Below are positions 1 to 8,665 of a stretch of DNA of 64,000 nucleotides, in pieces; position 1 is the stretch's first letter; each line of letters opens with the position of its first letter. Below the pieces are notes generated by a model. That model was not told where the DNA came from, did not search any database, and saw only the letters and a list, made by a program, of their open reading frames with translations. The stretch is from NCBI GenBank assembly GCA_020851465.1, contig JADZCR010000006.1, positions 372,001 to 436,000 on the forward strand, written 5' to 3'. The stretch is from Phycisphaeraceae bacterium (GTDB lineage Bacteria > Planctomycetota > Phycisphaerae > Phycisphaerales > Phycisphaeraceae). The position numbers were made by a program, and so were the translations under genes.

Positions 1-1623
1 CGTAACTACCATCCGTCGCTGCGGCTGGACATGGACGGCTTGCTCGCGCTGGGCCGGGAGAATGTCTTCTCAAATACCGATTTCTTTTCGATGGCCGTGC
101 TCGCTATCCGTACCGCCGACTGGATGAACGGCGTGAGCAAGCTGCACGGTGCGGTCAGCCGCGCCATGTGGAAATCCATCTGGCCGGGTGTGCCTGAAGA
201 TGAAATCCCGATCACTCACGTGACCAACGGCGTACACGCGCGAAGCTGGCTCAGCGGCGACTTCGTCGGCATGCTCGACCGCTACCTCGGCTCACGCTGG
301 CAGAACAACCCCACCGATCAGACTATCTGGAAAGCCATCAACGACGTGCCCGATGAGGAGCTTTGGCGCGTCCACGAACGCCGCCGTCATCGCCTGATCG
401 TCTGGGCACGCAGCAAGCTCAAGACGCAGCTTGAAGCGCGTGGCGTGGACCCGGAAAACATCCGTCAATCGCTCGAAGCACTCAGCCCCACAGCATTGAC
501 GATCGGCTTCGCACGGCGTTTCGCCACCTACAAACGAGGCAACCTGATCCTGCGCGATATCAAACGCCTCCAGTTGATCCTCAGCAATACGAAGACGCCC
601 GTGCAGTTCATCATCGCGGGTAAGGCCCATCCCGCCGACGGCGGAGGCAAGGATCTGATCCGGCAGATCGTTCACTTCGCTCGCGGTGCGGAAGGCGGCC
701 ACAAAATCGTCTTCCTCGAAAACTATGACATCCACGTGGCACGACGACTCGTACAGGGCTGCGACGTGTGGCTCAACACACCTCGTCGCGGTATGGAAGC
801 CTCCGGCACCAGCGGCATGAAGGCCGCGATCAACGGCGTGCTCAACTGCTCGATCCTCGACGGCTGGTGGGATGAAGCAGCCGCGCCGGAGATCGGCTGG
901 TCGATCGGTCGGGGCGAAAGCTATGCAAACCTCGACGTGCAGGACCAGATCGAAAGCCAGTCGCTCTACGAATTGCTCGAAAAACAGATCATTCCGCTGT
1001 TCTATCAGCGCGATGAAACGGGCGTGCCGCGAGGCTGGGTCGCGCGCATGAAGGCTTGCATCAGCGAGTTGGCTCCGGTCTTCAATACTAACCGCATGGT
1101 GCAGGAATATGCCGAAAAGTTTTACCTGCCCGCGCTGCACCGTTCCCGCGTGCTGATGGCCGACAACCTGAAAAAATCCGTTGAGATGGCGCACCAGAAA
1201 GATCGACTGCGTCAGGGATGGAGCAGGATGAAGGTTGAAGATGTTCAGGCGAACACCCAGCAACCGCTTGGGGTCAACCAGAAGCTCGAGGTCTCCGTCA
1301 CCGCGAATCTTGACGGGCTGACACCCGCTGAGGTGAAACTCCAAGTGTACGTCGGCGTCGTGGATAACGACGGCCGGATCACGCAGGGCACCGCGACGCC
1401 GCTGAAGCACGAATCCGACTTGGGCGGCGGTCGCCATCGTTACGTCGGCGCTGTGACAGCCGGCACGAGCGGACACTATGGCTTCGCAGTGCGCATCACG
1501 CCCGCCGGTGAGCTTTTCGACGGCGTGATGGAGCCGGGCTTGATGATGTGGGACCGCGATCCTCAACCGCTGGCGGCACACATTGAAACAAACAAACTTC
1601 CCGTCGCCGCTGCGTCGCACTGA
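1..1623 (+). CDS. glgP: alpha-glucan (glycogen) phosphorylase, 3' part, 5' end outside window
   Basis: Family GT35 phosphorylase, which releases glucose-1-phosphate from glycogen-type alpha-1,4-glucans in the cytoplasm. The reading frame is open from base 1, so the N-terminus lies outside the window; 540 residues are visible. The diagnostic segment EASGTSGMKAAINGVL contains the lysine (codon 820-822) that binds pyridoxal phosphate. The catalytic half (roughly visible residues 60-390) is followed by a beta-rich tail of about 130 residues ending in AASH. The sequence resembles the short thermophile/actinobacterial-type alpha-glucan phosphorylases rather than the E. coli/animal type. The family assignment is secure; substrate preference (glycogen or maltodextrin) cannot be told from this fragment. 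Confidence 0.93.
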   Translation, partial: RNYHPSLRLDMDGLLALGRENVFSNTDFFSMAVLAIRTADWMNGVSKLHGAVSRAMWKSIWPGVPEDEIPITHVTNGVHARSWLSGDFVGMLDRYLGSRWQNNPTDQTIWKAINDVPDEELWRVHERRRHRLIVWARSKLKTQLEARGVDPENIRQSLEALSPTALTIGFARRFATYKRGNLILRDIKRLQLILSNTKTPVQFIIAGKAHPADGGGKDLIRQIVHFARGAEGGHKIVFLENYDIHVARRLVQGCDVWLNTPRRGMEASGTSGMKAAINGVLNCSILDGWWDEAAAPEIGWSIGRGESYANLDVQDQIESQSLYELLEKQIIPLFYQRDETGVPRGWVARMKACISELAPVFNTNRMVQEYAEKFYLPALHRSRVLMADNLKKSVEMAHQKDRLRQGWSRMKVEDVQANTQQPLGVNQKLEVSVTANLDGLTPAEVKLQVYVGVVDNDGRITQGTATPLKHESDLGGGRHRYVGAVTAGTSGHYGFAVRITPAGELFDGVMEPGLMMWDRDPQPLAAHIETNKLPVAAASH

Positions 1624-1769
1624 TTCTCCCCATCGCATCGGACACCGAGGCAACCCCGGCTGCGCTATGCGCCGCGAGGAATCGCTCCGTGGATATCCGT
1701 TACGTAAGCGTGCATTGCGTGAGCTGGAGTTTTTGCCGCCGCCAAGACGACCTCGTAAACTTTCCCGCC

Positions 1770-2186
1770 ATGTCGGACACGTCGCTATTTCCCGCGCCGG
1801 ACGATGAAATGCTCGTGAGCATTTACCGCAAGCAGGGTCGGACGCTCGATGACCTGCCGCATACGCCGGAATTCGAGGCGATCTACCAGGCTGTCGGAGA
1901 AGAGACGCTGACGCGCACAGCACTGTTTCATCGGCTGCACAATCTGAGAAAAGCGGGCAGGCTGCCGCGTCTGGGCCGTGCGGCGGAAAAGCCGCCGCGC
2001 ATCGCACCGGAGCATGAGCAATTGCTCACCGAACTGGTCGAATCGGCGATCGGCAAGCTCAGCCTGCGCGATCAGCTTCCTTACACGCCGATCTTTGACC
2101 AGATCGTTTCGACGTTCAACGCACAGGCGGGGCTGAATCTTTCGCCTCATGCCGTGTGGCGGATCATTGCGAAGCTGGCCAAGTGA
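1770..2186 (+). CDS. small protein with an internally duplicated HTH-like unit, function unknown
   Basis: A 138-residue protein that I do not recognise. The upstream in-frame start at 1689 would add 27 residues that look non-coding, so the ATG at 1770 is preferred. Two segments resemble each other: residues 27-61 (LDDLPHTPEFEAIYQAV, then LFHRLHNLRK) and residues 101-137 (RDQLPYTPIFDQIVSTF, then AVWRIIAKLAK). They are joined by a basic/proline linker (residues 62-80). Each unit looks like a short helical bundle with an HTH-like second half, so a nucleic-acid-binding role is conceivable but unproven. It lies alone between glgP and thiL on the same strand. Confidence 0.7.
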   Translation: MSDTSLFPAPDDEMLVSIYRKQGRTLDDLPHTPEFEAIYQAVGEETLTRTALFHRLHNLRKAGRLPRLGRAAEKPPRIAPEHEQLLTELVESAIGKLSLRDQLPYTPIFDQIVSTFNAQAGLNLSPHAVWRIIAKLAK

Positions 2187-2260
2187 CTCACAGGCTCGCC
2201 TGATCTGACCCGTGCGGTACCTGATCGAAGGGCGGCGCGAGTGTCGGCTACAATCCGCCC

Positions 2261-3208
2261 ATGCGCGAGTTTGAACTCCTCAGGCATGTTTACGGAAAAA
2301 ACCGCGATCTTGCATCGCACGTGACGATTCCGCCGGGCGATGACATGGGAGCTGTCTGCATTGGCGGGGCGGAAGTGCTCGTCACCGTCGATCAGGTTGC
2401 GGACGGCATTCATTTCAAACTCGAATCGACTCCGCTGGCAAAGATCGCACGCAAGGCGATTGCGCGGAACCTTTCCGATGTCGCAGCGATGGCCGCCCAG
2501 CCTGTCGGAGCCGTGGTGGCCGCGTCCCTGCCGCGCAATCTTGGCGAGGCACGGGCGAAGGAACTGTTCGATCATCTGCGCCGCGCGGCGGAGCGGTGGA
2601 ATTGTCCGCTGTTCGGCGGGGACATCTCGATGTGGGATCACCCGCTCCTGATGAGCGTGACCGTGCTGGCCGAGCCGGCCGGCGTCGAACCTGTCCGGCG
2701 CAGCGGCGCAAAACCCGGCGACGCGATTTTCGTCACCGGCGAACTGGGCGGCAGTCTGGAAAACATCGACAGCTACGTCCATCACCTCGACTTTGAGCCT
2801 CGCTTAGAGCTGGCGCGGCAACTGGCGCGGAATCCCGCAACCCGGCCTAACTGCATGATCGATCTGAGCGATGGATTGGCGCGCGATCTGGGACACCTTT
2901 GCCGCGCAGCCGGACTCTCCGCCGAGATTCACGCCAACGAGCTTCCCCTCAGTGCCGGTGCTTATGCAGCGGCTCACCGCGATTCCCGTCCGCTCTGGCG
3001 TCATGCCGTCGGTGACGGCGAGGACTACGAACTCTGTTTCACGGTTTCCGCTGATGTCGCGGATCGAATGCCAACACAGATCGACGGCGTGACCATCACC
3101 CGCATCGGCTCCATGACGCAACCCGCAGCCGATCCAGTGGTGACGGTGCGGCTACCCATGGGCGGCACGGAACAACTTGAGGGCGGCTGGGAACATCGCG
3201 GGGCATAA
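2261..3208 (+). CDS. thiL: thiamine-monophosphate kinase
   Basis: ThiL phosphorylates thiamine monophosphate with ATP to give the cofactor thiamine diphosphate, the last step of thiamine synthesis. The 315-residue length is normal for the family. The Mg/ATP-binding motif PPGDDMGAV lies at residues 24-32, followed by TVDQVADGIHF (42-52), the usual substrate-loop element. MIDLSDGLARDL in the second half is the hallmark of the AIR synthase-like C-terminal domain. The stop codon overlaps an ATG at 3208 (TAATG), and tsaE and yacG follow directly, so the three genes are probably co-transcribed. No thiamine riboswitch is visible upstream. Confidence 0.93.
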   Translation: MREFELLRHVYGKNRDLASHVTIPPGDDMGAVCIGGAEVLVTVDQVADGIHFKLESTPLAKIARKAIARNLSDVAAMAAQPVGAVVAASLPRNLGEARAKELFDHLRRAAERWNCPLFGGDISMWDHPLLMSVTVLAEPAGVEPVRRSGAKPGDAIFVTGELGGSLENIDSYVHHLDFEPRLELARQLARNPATRPNCMIDLSDGLARDLGHLCRAAGLSAEIHANELPLSAGAYAAAHRDSRPLWRHAVGDGEDYELCFTVSADVADRMPTQIDGVTITRIGSMTQPAADPVVTVRLPMGGTEQLEGGWEHRGA

Positions 3209-3240
3209 TGTCAGCGGTCGGGCAACTCAGGGGACAACCC

Positions 3241-3747
3241 ATGAAAATCAGCGGCGTTCACATCTGGCGCGGTCGCAGCACGTCGCTCGAACGCACGCTG
3301 GAGATCGGACACCTGATCGGCAGGCTCGCACGACCTGGTGACGTGATTTCACTCCACGGCGAGCTGGGCGCGGGTAAAACCCAGATGGTCCGCGGCATCG
3401 CTCAGGGCATGGGTGTGCGAGACAGCGTCGCCAGTCCGACTTACGTGCTGGTTCATGAATATCCCACAGCCGATCGAAACCTCACACTCGTTCACATCGA
3501 CGCCTATCGAATGCACGATGAGAATGATCTGGAGTCAATCGGCTGGGGCACGCAGGGGCGACAGGAGCTGCGCCAAGATGCGGTGGTGGCGATCGAATGG
3601 GCGGAGAAACTGGAGCAGACGCTCGGCGACGACGTGCTGGACGTGTCGCTGACTCATGCGGGAGAGACGGCACGCGACATCACCATCGCCCCGCGCGGTA
3701 AATGGGTGGCGCGGATGGCTGCGCTGCGGCAGGAACTGGATCGTTGA
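3241..3747 (+). CDS. tsaE: tRNA threonylcarbamoyladenosine biosynthesis ATPase TsaE
   Basis: TsaE is the small ATPase that works with TsaB and TsaD to make t6A37 in ANN-decoding tRNAs. The P-loop [10 protein letters not shown], the downstream [11 protein letters not shown] segment (typical SPTF-like box) and the IEWAEKL element are all present. I prefer the ATG at 3241 because AGGGGA sits seven bases upstream and gives 168 residues, near the family norm; the ATG at 3208 that overlaps the thiL stop would add 11 residues and would allow translational coupling. tsaB and tsaD are not nearby. Confidence 0.92.
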   Translation: MKISGVHIWRGRSTSLERTLEIGHLIGRLARPGDVISLHGELGAGKTQMVRGIAQGMGVRDSVASPTYVLVHEYPTADRNLTLVHIDAYRMHDENDLESIGWGTQGRQELRQDAVVAIEWAEKLEQTLGDDVLDVSLTHAGETARDITIAPRGKWVARMAALRQELDR

Positions 3748-3755
3748 GGCTCGCT

Positions 3756-3956
3756 ATGAATAACTCTGATAAACAACCGCCCGAACCGCTTCCCTCGCGC
3801 CGCTGCGCCACCTGCGGCAAACAGGTGACCGGCGACGTGAAGACCTATCCCTTCTGTTCCGATCGCTGCAAGACCATTGATCTGGCCAAGTGGGCACGCG
3901 AGGAATACCGCATCACCCGGCCGATCGAGGAAAAAGATATGGAAGACGAAGATTGA
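3756..3956 (+). CDS. yacG: YacG-family zinc-ribbon protein (DNA gyrase inhibitor type)
   Basis: A 66-residue protein of the YacG family, small zinc-ribbon proteins that in E. coli bind GyrB and inhibit gyrase. The four zinc ligands are visible as CATCGK (residues about 21-26) and FCSDRCK (about 40-46), followed by the characteristic [12 protein letters not shown] segment and an acidic tail. The ATG at 3756 starts eight bases after the tsaE stop, so it should be translated from the thiL-tsaE transcript. The activity on gyrase is known only for the E. coli protein. Confidence 0.88.
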   Translation: MNNSDKQPPEPLPSRRCATCGKQVTGDVKTYPFCSDRCKTIDLAKWAREEYRITRPIEEKDMEDED

Positions 3957-4046
3957 CGCTGAGTTTTCTCGCCGTGCAAGCACGAACGATCCTGCGCAGC
4001 AGTAAGGGATATTCAGAGTCGATTGAGCGGAGGCTGCTTGCGGGGC

Positions 4047-4547
4047 TCACTCATCCGCTTCCGCGTGTTCAGCCATGTCCTTCTGATTGGCTTCGGGTGA
4101 GACGCCGTAAATGACGAAGCGGTAGCTCACCGGGTCGAAGCCGTGCTCGCGGCTGATGCGTTCGCTCAAGGCTTTCAACTCCGGCGTCGTAAACTCGACG
4201 ATCCGGTTGGTCTCCAGACAAACCAGATGTCCCTTGGCTTCGCGGCCAAAGCTGAGCTGGTAGTGGGACTGCTTTGAGTCGAGCAACACCTCAGTGATGA
4301 TCTTTGCTTCGATGAGATGTTTGAGCGTGCGGTAAATCGTGGCTTTGCTCACGCGATGGCGCGACATGCGTATTTCATCGAGCAACTGTTCAGCCTCGAA
4401 AACACCTTCCTTCGACAGCACCGCGTCGAGGATGATGGCCCGTTCGGGAGTGAACTTAAGCCCCTCGCGCTTGAGAAATCGCCGAAAGATCGAGCACAGC
4501 GGCTGGATCATCGGCTCGTTGTTGGACATAGCAGCGGCCTGACTCAT
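4047..4547 (-). CDS. Fur-family metal-responsive transcriptional regulator
   Basis: A 166-residue Fur superfamily repressor. The N-terminal winged helix is clear (LKFTPERAIILDAVL, then HRVSKATIYRTLKHLIEAKI), followed by the dimerisation domain with SHYQLSFGREAKGHLVCLE. Classical Fur proteins have two CxxC pairs for a structural zinc; here only one cysteine is present in that part (LVCLETNRIVEF) and no C-terminal cysteine pair, so any zinc site is of a different kind. The metal sensed (iron, zinc, manganese or peroxide via Fe) cannot be decided. The start at 4547 is a choice between several methionines (4547, 4529); none has a strong ribosome-binding site. It is divergent from hom. Confidence 0.88.
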   Translation of the reverse strand: MSQAAAMSNNEPMIQPLCSIFRRFLKREGLKFTPERAIILDAVLSKEGVFEAEQLLDEIRMSRHRVSKATIYRTLKHLIEAKIITEVLLDSKQSHYQLSFGREAKGHLVCLETNRIVEFTTPELKALSERISREHGFDPVSYRFVIYGVSPEANQKDMAEHAEADE

Positions 4548-4777
4548 CGGGACAATTCTAGCCTGCCTGCGGCGACATAACGAATCGCTTCGCACGAAGT
4601 CATCAATTTTCTTACCGCTGGGTTTTCCAAAGCAGCGAAATCACTCGCAGCTTCAACAGGCACCGCACAGGCCCGCCGCATGACGCTCTGCACGACTCGG
4701 TACGCGACTCTTTGAGCAGCGGCTTGCGGACTGGTATCCTGCTCCGTCTTTTCAACCACCCATCGGGAGCGATCGGC

Positions 4778-6103
4778 TTGGGGCAACAGACCATCGGTAT
4801 CGGCATGATCGGCTGCGGCACCGTCGGCACGGGGGTCGCCAAACTCCTGCGCGAGGAAGCGGAGCTTTACCGTAGCCGCACGGGCGTCAGGATCGAGCTG
4901 CGCCGCGTGCTGGTGCGTGACCCCGCCAAGGCCTGCCGCGCGGCTGCGCTTCCGTCATCGCTGGTGACTGCCGATGCGGAAGACTTTTTTGCAACCGCCG
5001 ACATGCCGATCATCGTGGAAGTCGCCGGCGGCGCGGGAGCGATCAGCCGACACGTCCGCCGCGCGTTGACGGCAGGTAAGCATGTGGTCACCGCCAATAA
5101 GAGTCTGCTCGCCGCGGAAGGCAGCGAGCTATTTACGCTGGCGCGAAAGCATCAGGCGTCGATAGCATTCGAGGCATCATGCGGCGGAGGTATCCCGATC
5201 ATCACCGCGTTGCAGTTTGGCCTGATGGCCAATCGCATCGACGCGATCTACGGCATCCTCAACGGCACGTGCAATTACATCCTGACGGAGATGGTGCAGA
5301 AGGGGAAAGCCTACGCGACCGCGCTGGCGGAGGCACAGGAGAAGGGCTTTGCCGAGGCTGACCCGACGCTCGATGTCTCCGGGCGCGATGCGGCGCAGAA
5401 GTTGGCGGTCCTGGCGTCGCTGGCCTTTGGCGTGAAAGTGTCCGGCGAGGAGGTCTGGTCGGAAGGCATCGACCAACTCCAGATCGCTGACATCCGGTTC
5501 GGTCTTGAGCTGAATTACACCATGAAACTGCTGGCGATCGGTCAGCGCGAGAGCGGCACCGGAGCAGGTCGGGTGAGTCTGCGGGTGCATCCGTGTTTTG
5601 TTCATGCCGATCTGCCGCTGGCGCAGGTGAACGGGTCGTTCAATGCGCTGTCGGTTTACGGCCACGCGAACGGACACACGATGTATTACGGCCGCGGAGC
5701 GGGCCAGTTGCCCACCGCCAGTGCCGTCGTCAGCGATGTGCTCAATGTCGCCAGCGGGTGGTATCCGCGTGCATTCGCCGCCATGAATCTCTGGTGCGAC
5801 GGCCACCAGCCGCCTGCGCGGGTCAATCCCGACGACTTGGAATCTCGTTTCTACCTGCGCTTCAATGCGCTGGATGTTCCCGGCGTCGTCGGAAAGCTCA
5901 GCACCGCGCTGGGCGATGCGGGCATCAGCATCTCGGCGATCCGTCAGCACGAGGTGGCAGCGGGGCAGTTCGTTCCTCTGGTCATCACCACGCACCGTGC
6001 AAAGCAGGGCGCGGTGATGAACGCGCTGACGAAGATCCAAAAGCTGGACGTCATCGAGGGCAAGCCGGTCTTCATTCGCATCGTCGATCTGCCCGAAGGC
6101 TGA
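4778..6103 (+). CDS. hom: homoserine dehydrogenase with C-terminal ACT domain
   Basis: Reduces aspartate semialdehyde to homoserine with NAD(P)H in the threonine/methionine branch. The nucleotide-binding loop is IGIGMIGCGTVGTGVAKLL near the N-terminus, and the catalytic-domain signature FGLMANRIDAIYGILNGTCN follows. Residues from about 360 form an ACT domain (NALDVPGVVGKLSTALGDAG), the usual site of feedback control by threonine. I chose the TTG at 4778 because GGGAG lies nine bases upstream and the protein then begins at the usual distance from the Rossmann loop (441 residues). A longer frame to 4712 exists. It stands alone, with no thrB/thrC next to it. Confidence 0.93.
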   Translation: MGQQTIGIGMIGCGTVGTGVAKLLREEAELYRSRTGVRIELRRVLVRDPAKACRAAALPSSLVTADAEDFFATADMPIIVEVAGGAGAISRHVRRALTAGKHVVTANKSLLAAEGSELFTLARKHQASIAFEASCGGGIPIITALQFGLMANRIDAIYGILNGTCNYILTEMVQKGKAYATALAEAQEKGFAEADPTLDVSGRDAAQKLAVLASLAFGVKVSGEEVWSEGIDQLQIADIRFGLELNYTMKLLAIGQRESGTGAGRVSLRVHPCFVHADLPLAQVNGSFNALSVYGHANGHTMYYGRGAGQLPTASAVVSDVLNVASGWYPRAFAAMNLWCDGHQPPARVNPDDLESRFYLRFNALDVPGVVGKLSTALGDAGISISAIRQHEVAAGQFVPLVITTHRAKQGAVMNALTKIQKLDVIEGKPVFIRIVDLPEG

Positions 6104-6130
6104 AACCGCATCATCTATTCACGATGAAAC

Positions 6131-6508
6131 TCACGCGGCTGGGCTGCCCATCTTTTCCAGTAGTGAAGGCAGGCTGTTGCTGAACATGCTGCGGGAGAGG
6201 ACGAAATCTGCGCCGCGCTGACGTGCAGCCTGGAGTGCTTCCGTCGCCACGTGCGAGCCGAACGTCACCACTGGAATCGTCGGATCGTGCTGTTTGACCT
6301 GATCGAGCAGCGCCAGGCCGTCGTCACCCATTTCCAGATCGATCATCACGCCGGTGACGGGATCGTTGAGCTTGCCGTCGTCCACCCGTTCGAGCCGCTT
6401 GCGCATGGCTTCGGCGTTGCGTGCGGGGCGGGCCGGCACGTTGAGCGTCTCCGCGGTCGAGGAAATCTTGGTAGCGAAAATCAGGTCCGTGCAGCAATAA
6501 ATCACCAT
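6131..6508 (-). CDS. degenerate response-regulator receiver-like protein
   Basis: A 125-residue protein with the layout of a single CheY-like receiver domain: a first strand (VIYCCTDLIFATKIS), the segment VTGVMIDLEMGDDGLALLDQV where the aspartate of MIDLEM sits at the phosphorylation position, and PVVTFGSHVATEALQAARQRG further on. The usual lysine near the end of the domain is replaced (FVLSRS), and the N-terminal acidic pair is missing (CCTD), so phosphorylation by a kinase is doubtful. It is convergent with hom and divergent from gdhA. No histidine kinase lies nearby. Confidence 0.65.
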   Translation of the reverse strand: MVIYCCTDLIFATKISSTAETLNVPARPARNAEAMRKRLERVDDGKLNDPVTGVMIDLEMGDDGLALLDQVKQHDPTIPVVTFGSHVATEALQAARQRGADFVLSRSMFSNSLPSLLEKMGSPAA

Positions 6509-6655
6509 GACGCCTATTATCGTGAATACGCGGCGTGACTCAACGCGCTTCGTTGCGCAACCGCATGTTCCTATAAAAACATCGGCTCGCGACTCGATGA
6601 TGGTTCCTGCCGATAAAGACCAGACCCACCCAGGATTTTGTCCCACAGGTATTTC

Positions 6656-7963
6656 ATGGCCCCTGAAACACTCCACGGCGTCCTTAACGAGCTGGGGTTC
6701 CGCTATGACCCCAAGGCCCTTTATCAGCAGACCATCGGAGCCGTGCTCCACGCTGCTGAACTGCTGGAGTTGCCGCATCATCTGCAACTCATCATGGCGC
6801 AGCCCAAGAACGAGATCATGGTTCACTTCCCGGTGCTCATGGACTCCGGCGAGTACAAGCTCTTCAAGGGTTATCGCGTCCAGCACAACAACATTCTCGG
6901 CCCCTACAAAGGCGGCATCCGCTACCACGCTGATGTCAATCTCGACGACATCAAATCGCTGGCGGTCATCATGACGATGAAGTGCTCGCTGATGCGGCTG
7001 CCCCTGGGCGGCGCCAAAGGCGGCGTGCAGGTCGATCCACGGGCGATCTCTCAGAACGAAGTCATGCGGCTTACGCGGCGATTCACCAGCGCGCTGGGCG
7101 GAAACATCGGCCCGGAGCATGACATCCCCGCGCCGGACGTTGGCACCAACGCTCAGACAATGGCGTGGATCGCTGACACCTACATGGTCACCGCTGCACC
7201 TGATCGCAAGTTCAAAGCGCAGGCTGTGGTCACGGGCAAGCCGCTGGAGTTCGGCGGCTCACACGGTCGGGACAAGGCCACCGCTCAGGGCCTCATCTTC
7301 GTGCTGGAGGAAATCCTGCCGGAAATGGGTATCGAGCTGGCGAAGATGACCTACAGCCTCATCGGCTACGGGAATGTCGGATCGTGGACCGGCCGATTGC
7401 TGGCACAACGCGGCGCAAAGTTTCGCGCGGTCATGGATCACACCGGTGCGCTTCGCAACGACGCGGGAATCGACGCGGCGGCGCTGACGCTGTACGTGGA
7501 GAAAAACCGCGGTATCGCCGGCTTCCCCGGTGCCGATGCGATTTCCACCGACGAGTTTTATCAGACGGAAGTGGACGTGTTCATTCCCGCCGCTCTGGAA
7601 CAGATGGTGGACCTCGGCCGCGCTCAGATGCTCCGTTGCAAGGTACTGGCGGAAGGAGCCAACGCTCCGACGACTCCTCCGGCGGAACGACTGCTTCTGC
7701 AAAAAGGCGTCGCCGTGCTGCCGGCCATTCTCTGCAACGCAGGCGGTGTGACCGTCAGCTACTTCGAGTGGAAACAAAACCGGCAGGCGGAAACCTGGGA
7801 CGCGGATTTCGTGGACGCTCAACTCAAGAAGCACATGTACGCCGCCGCCCAGCGTGTGAAACTCGCAGCTCATCGGTTCGAGTGCGACATGCGCACGGCG
7901 GCATATCTCGCAGCACTGGAAAACATCGGCCGCGTTTACCGGCTTCGCGGAATATTCCCCTGA
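6656..7963 (+). CDS. gdhA: Glu/Leu/Phe/Val-family dehydrogenase, probably NAD(P)-glutamate dehydrogenase
   Basis: Catalyses reversible oxidative deamination of glutamate to 2-oxoglutarate and ammonia. The N-terminal catalytic domain shows GPYKGGIRYHADVNLDDI and LPLGGAKGGVQVDP (active-site lysines), then IPAPDVGTNAQTMAWI. The Rossmann domain begins near YSLIGYGNVGSWTGRLLA. The length from the ATG at 6656 is 435 residues, matching hexameric GDH of about 50 kDa subunits. An in-frame TTG at 6638 is possible but unnecessary. The protein ends in ENIGRVYRLRGIFP, typical of the family. Cofactor choice is not settled by eye. Confidence 0.9.
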   Translation: MAPETLHGVLNELGFRYDPKALYQQTIGAVLHAAELLELPHHLQLIMAQPKNEIMVHFPVLMDSGEYKLFKGYRVQHNNILGPYKGGIRYHADVNLDDIKSLAVIMTMKCSLMRLPLGGAKGGVQVDPRAISQNEVMRLTRRFTSALGGNIGPEHDIPAPDVGTNAQTMAWIADTYMVTAAPDRKFKAQAVVTGKPLEFGGSHGRDKATAQGLIFVLEEILPEMGIELAKMTYSLIGYGNVGSWTGRLLAQRGAKFRAVMDHTGALRNDAGIDAAALTLYVEKNRGIAGFPGADAISTDEFYQTEVDVFIPAALEQMVDLGRAQMLRCKVLAEGANAPTTPPAERLLLQKGVAVLPAILCNAGGVTVSYFEWKQNRQAETWDADFVDAQLKKHMYAAAQRVKLAAHRFECDMRTAAYLAALENIGRVYRLRGIFP

Positions 7964-7970
7964 GCGGCAT

Positions 7971-8594
7971 CTAGCGGTAAAGGCTGTGCCGTCGAATGTA
8001 TCGCTCGACTTCCGGATGTACGAGTCCTGCCAATGGCTCACCGCGACTCGCACGGGCGCGGAGTTGCGTCGAGCTGACATCCAACAGCGGCAAGTCGATA
8101 AGCCGAGGCGACCAGCGTGATCGATCGGCAGCGGGCAGCGCGGTCAGCAGGCTTTCGTGAGTGTCGGGCGGACGTACCATGACCAGTGGTTCAGCCAGTT
8201 CCTCAATCCGCTGAGGCTCACGCCACGAGGTGAAGATCCGCAGCATGTCAGCTCCGATGAGCAGGCGGAACGTGACCTTCGGTGCGCGGCTGCGTAAAGC
8301 AGTAAGCGTATCGACGGTGAACGACGGCTTGCCGTCCGCGGCCCGGTCGATCTCATCAGTGAGCACGCAGGCTTGCGGGTAGTCGGCTACAGCCAGTCGG
8401 AGCATCGCCAGACGATGGACCGCATCGCTTTGTGAGCCGCGTGGTTTATGCGGAGCCTGACCGACCGGGATGTACGCCACCGCATCAGCGCCGATCGCGG
8501 ACATCGCCAGCATGGGCAGCGCGGTATGGACGACATGAGGCGGGTCAAAGCTGCCGCCGAACAGGATGACGCGACGACAGGCGGTGAGGTCCAT
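7971..8594 (-). CDS. nadD: nicotinate-nucleotide adenylyltransferase
   Basis: Adenylates nicotinate mononucleotide to deamido-NAD in NAD synthesis. The nucleotidyltransferase motif GGSFDPPHVVH lies at residues 13-23, and the C-terminal SSTQLRARASRGEPLAGLVH followed by YIRRHSLYR matches the ISSTxIR box and the closing helix of NadD. The length is 207 residues. The gene is convergent with gdhA, only seven bases apart. The usual partner rsfS is not adjacent. Confidence 0.92.
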   Translation of the reverse strand: MDLTACRRVILFGGSFDPPHVVHTALPMLAMSAIGADAVAYIPVGQAPHKPRGSQSDAVHRLAMLRLAVADYPQACVLTDEIDRAADGKPSFTVDTLTALRSRAPKVTFRLLIGADMLRIFTSWREPQRIEELAEPLVMVRPPDTHESLLTALPAADRSRWSPRLIDLPLLDVSSTQLRARASRGEPLAGLVHPEVERYIRRHSLYR

Positions 8595-8665
8595 ACGGGT
8601 AATGTAGCGTCAGGGCGTCAGGAAGGCGGCGGACTGTTCGCGGTGAAGAACCTCGCAGCAACGCT

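Noticed and set aside
292..2007. 571-codon open frame on the minus strand across glgP
   Set aside because: It is the antisense shadow of the secure glgP frame in GC-rich DNA, with Arg/Ala/His-rich composition and no recognisable domain.
4680..4715. Short frame before hom with four threonines in 11 codons (MTLCTTRYATL)
   Set aside because: It recalls a threonine leader peptide, but no terminator or alternative pairing follows, and it overlaps the region where the hom leader has no visible structure. Likely chance.
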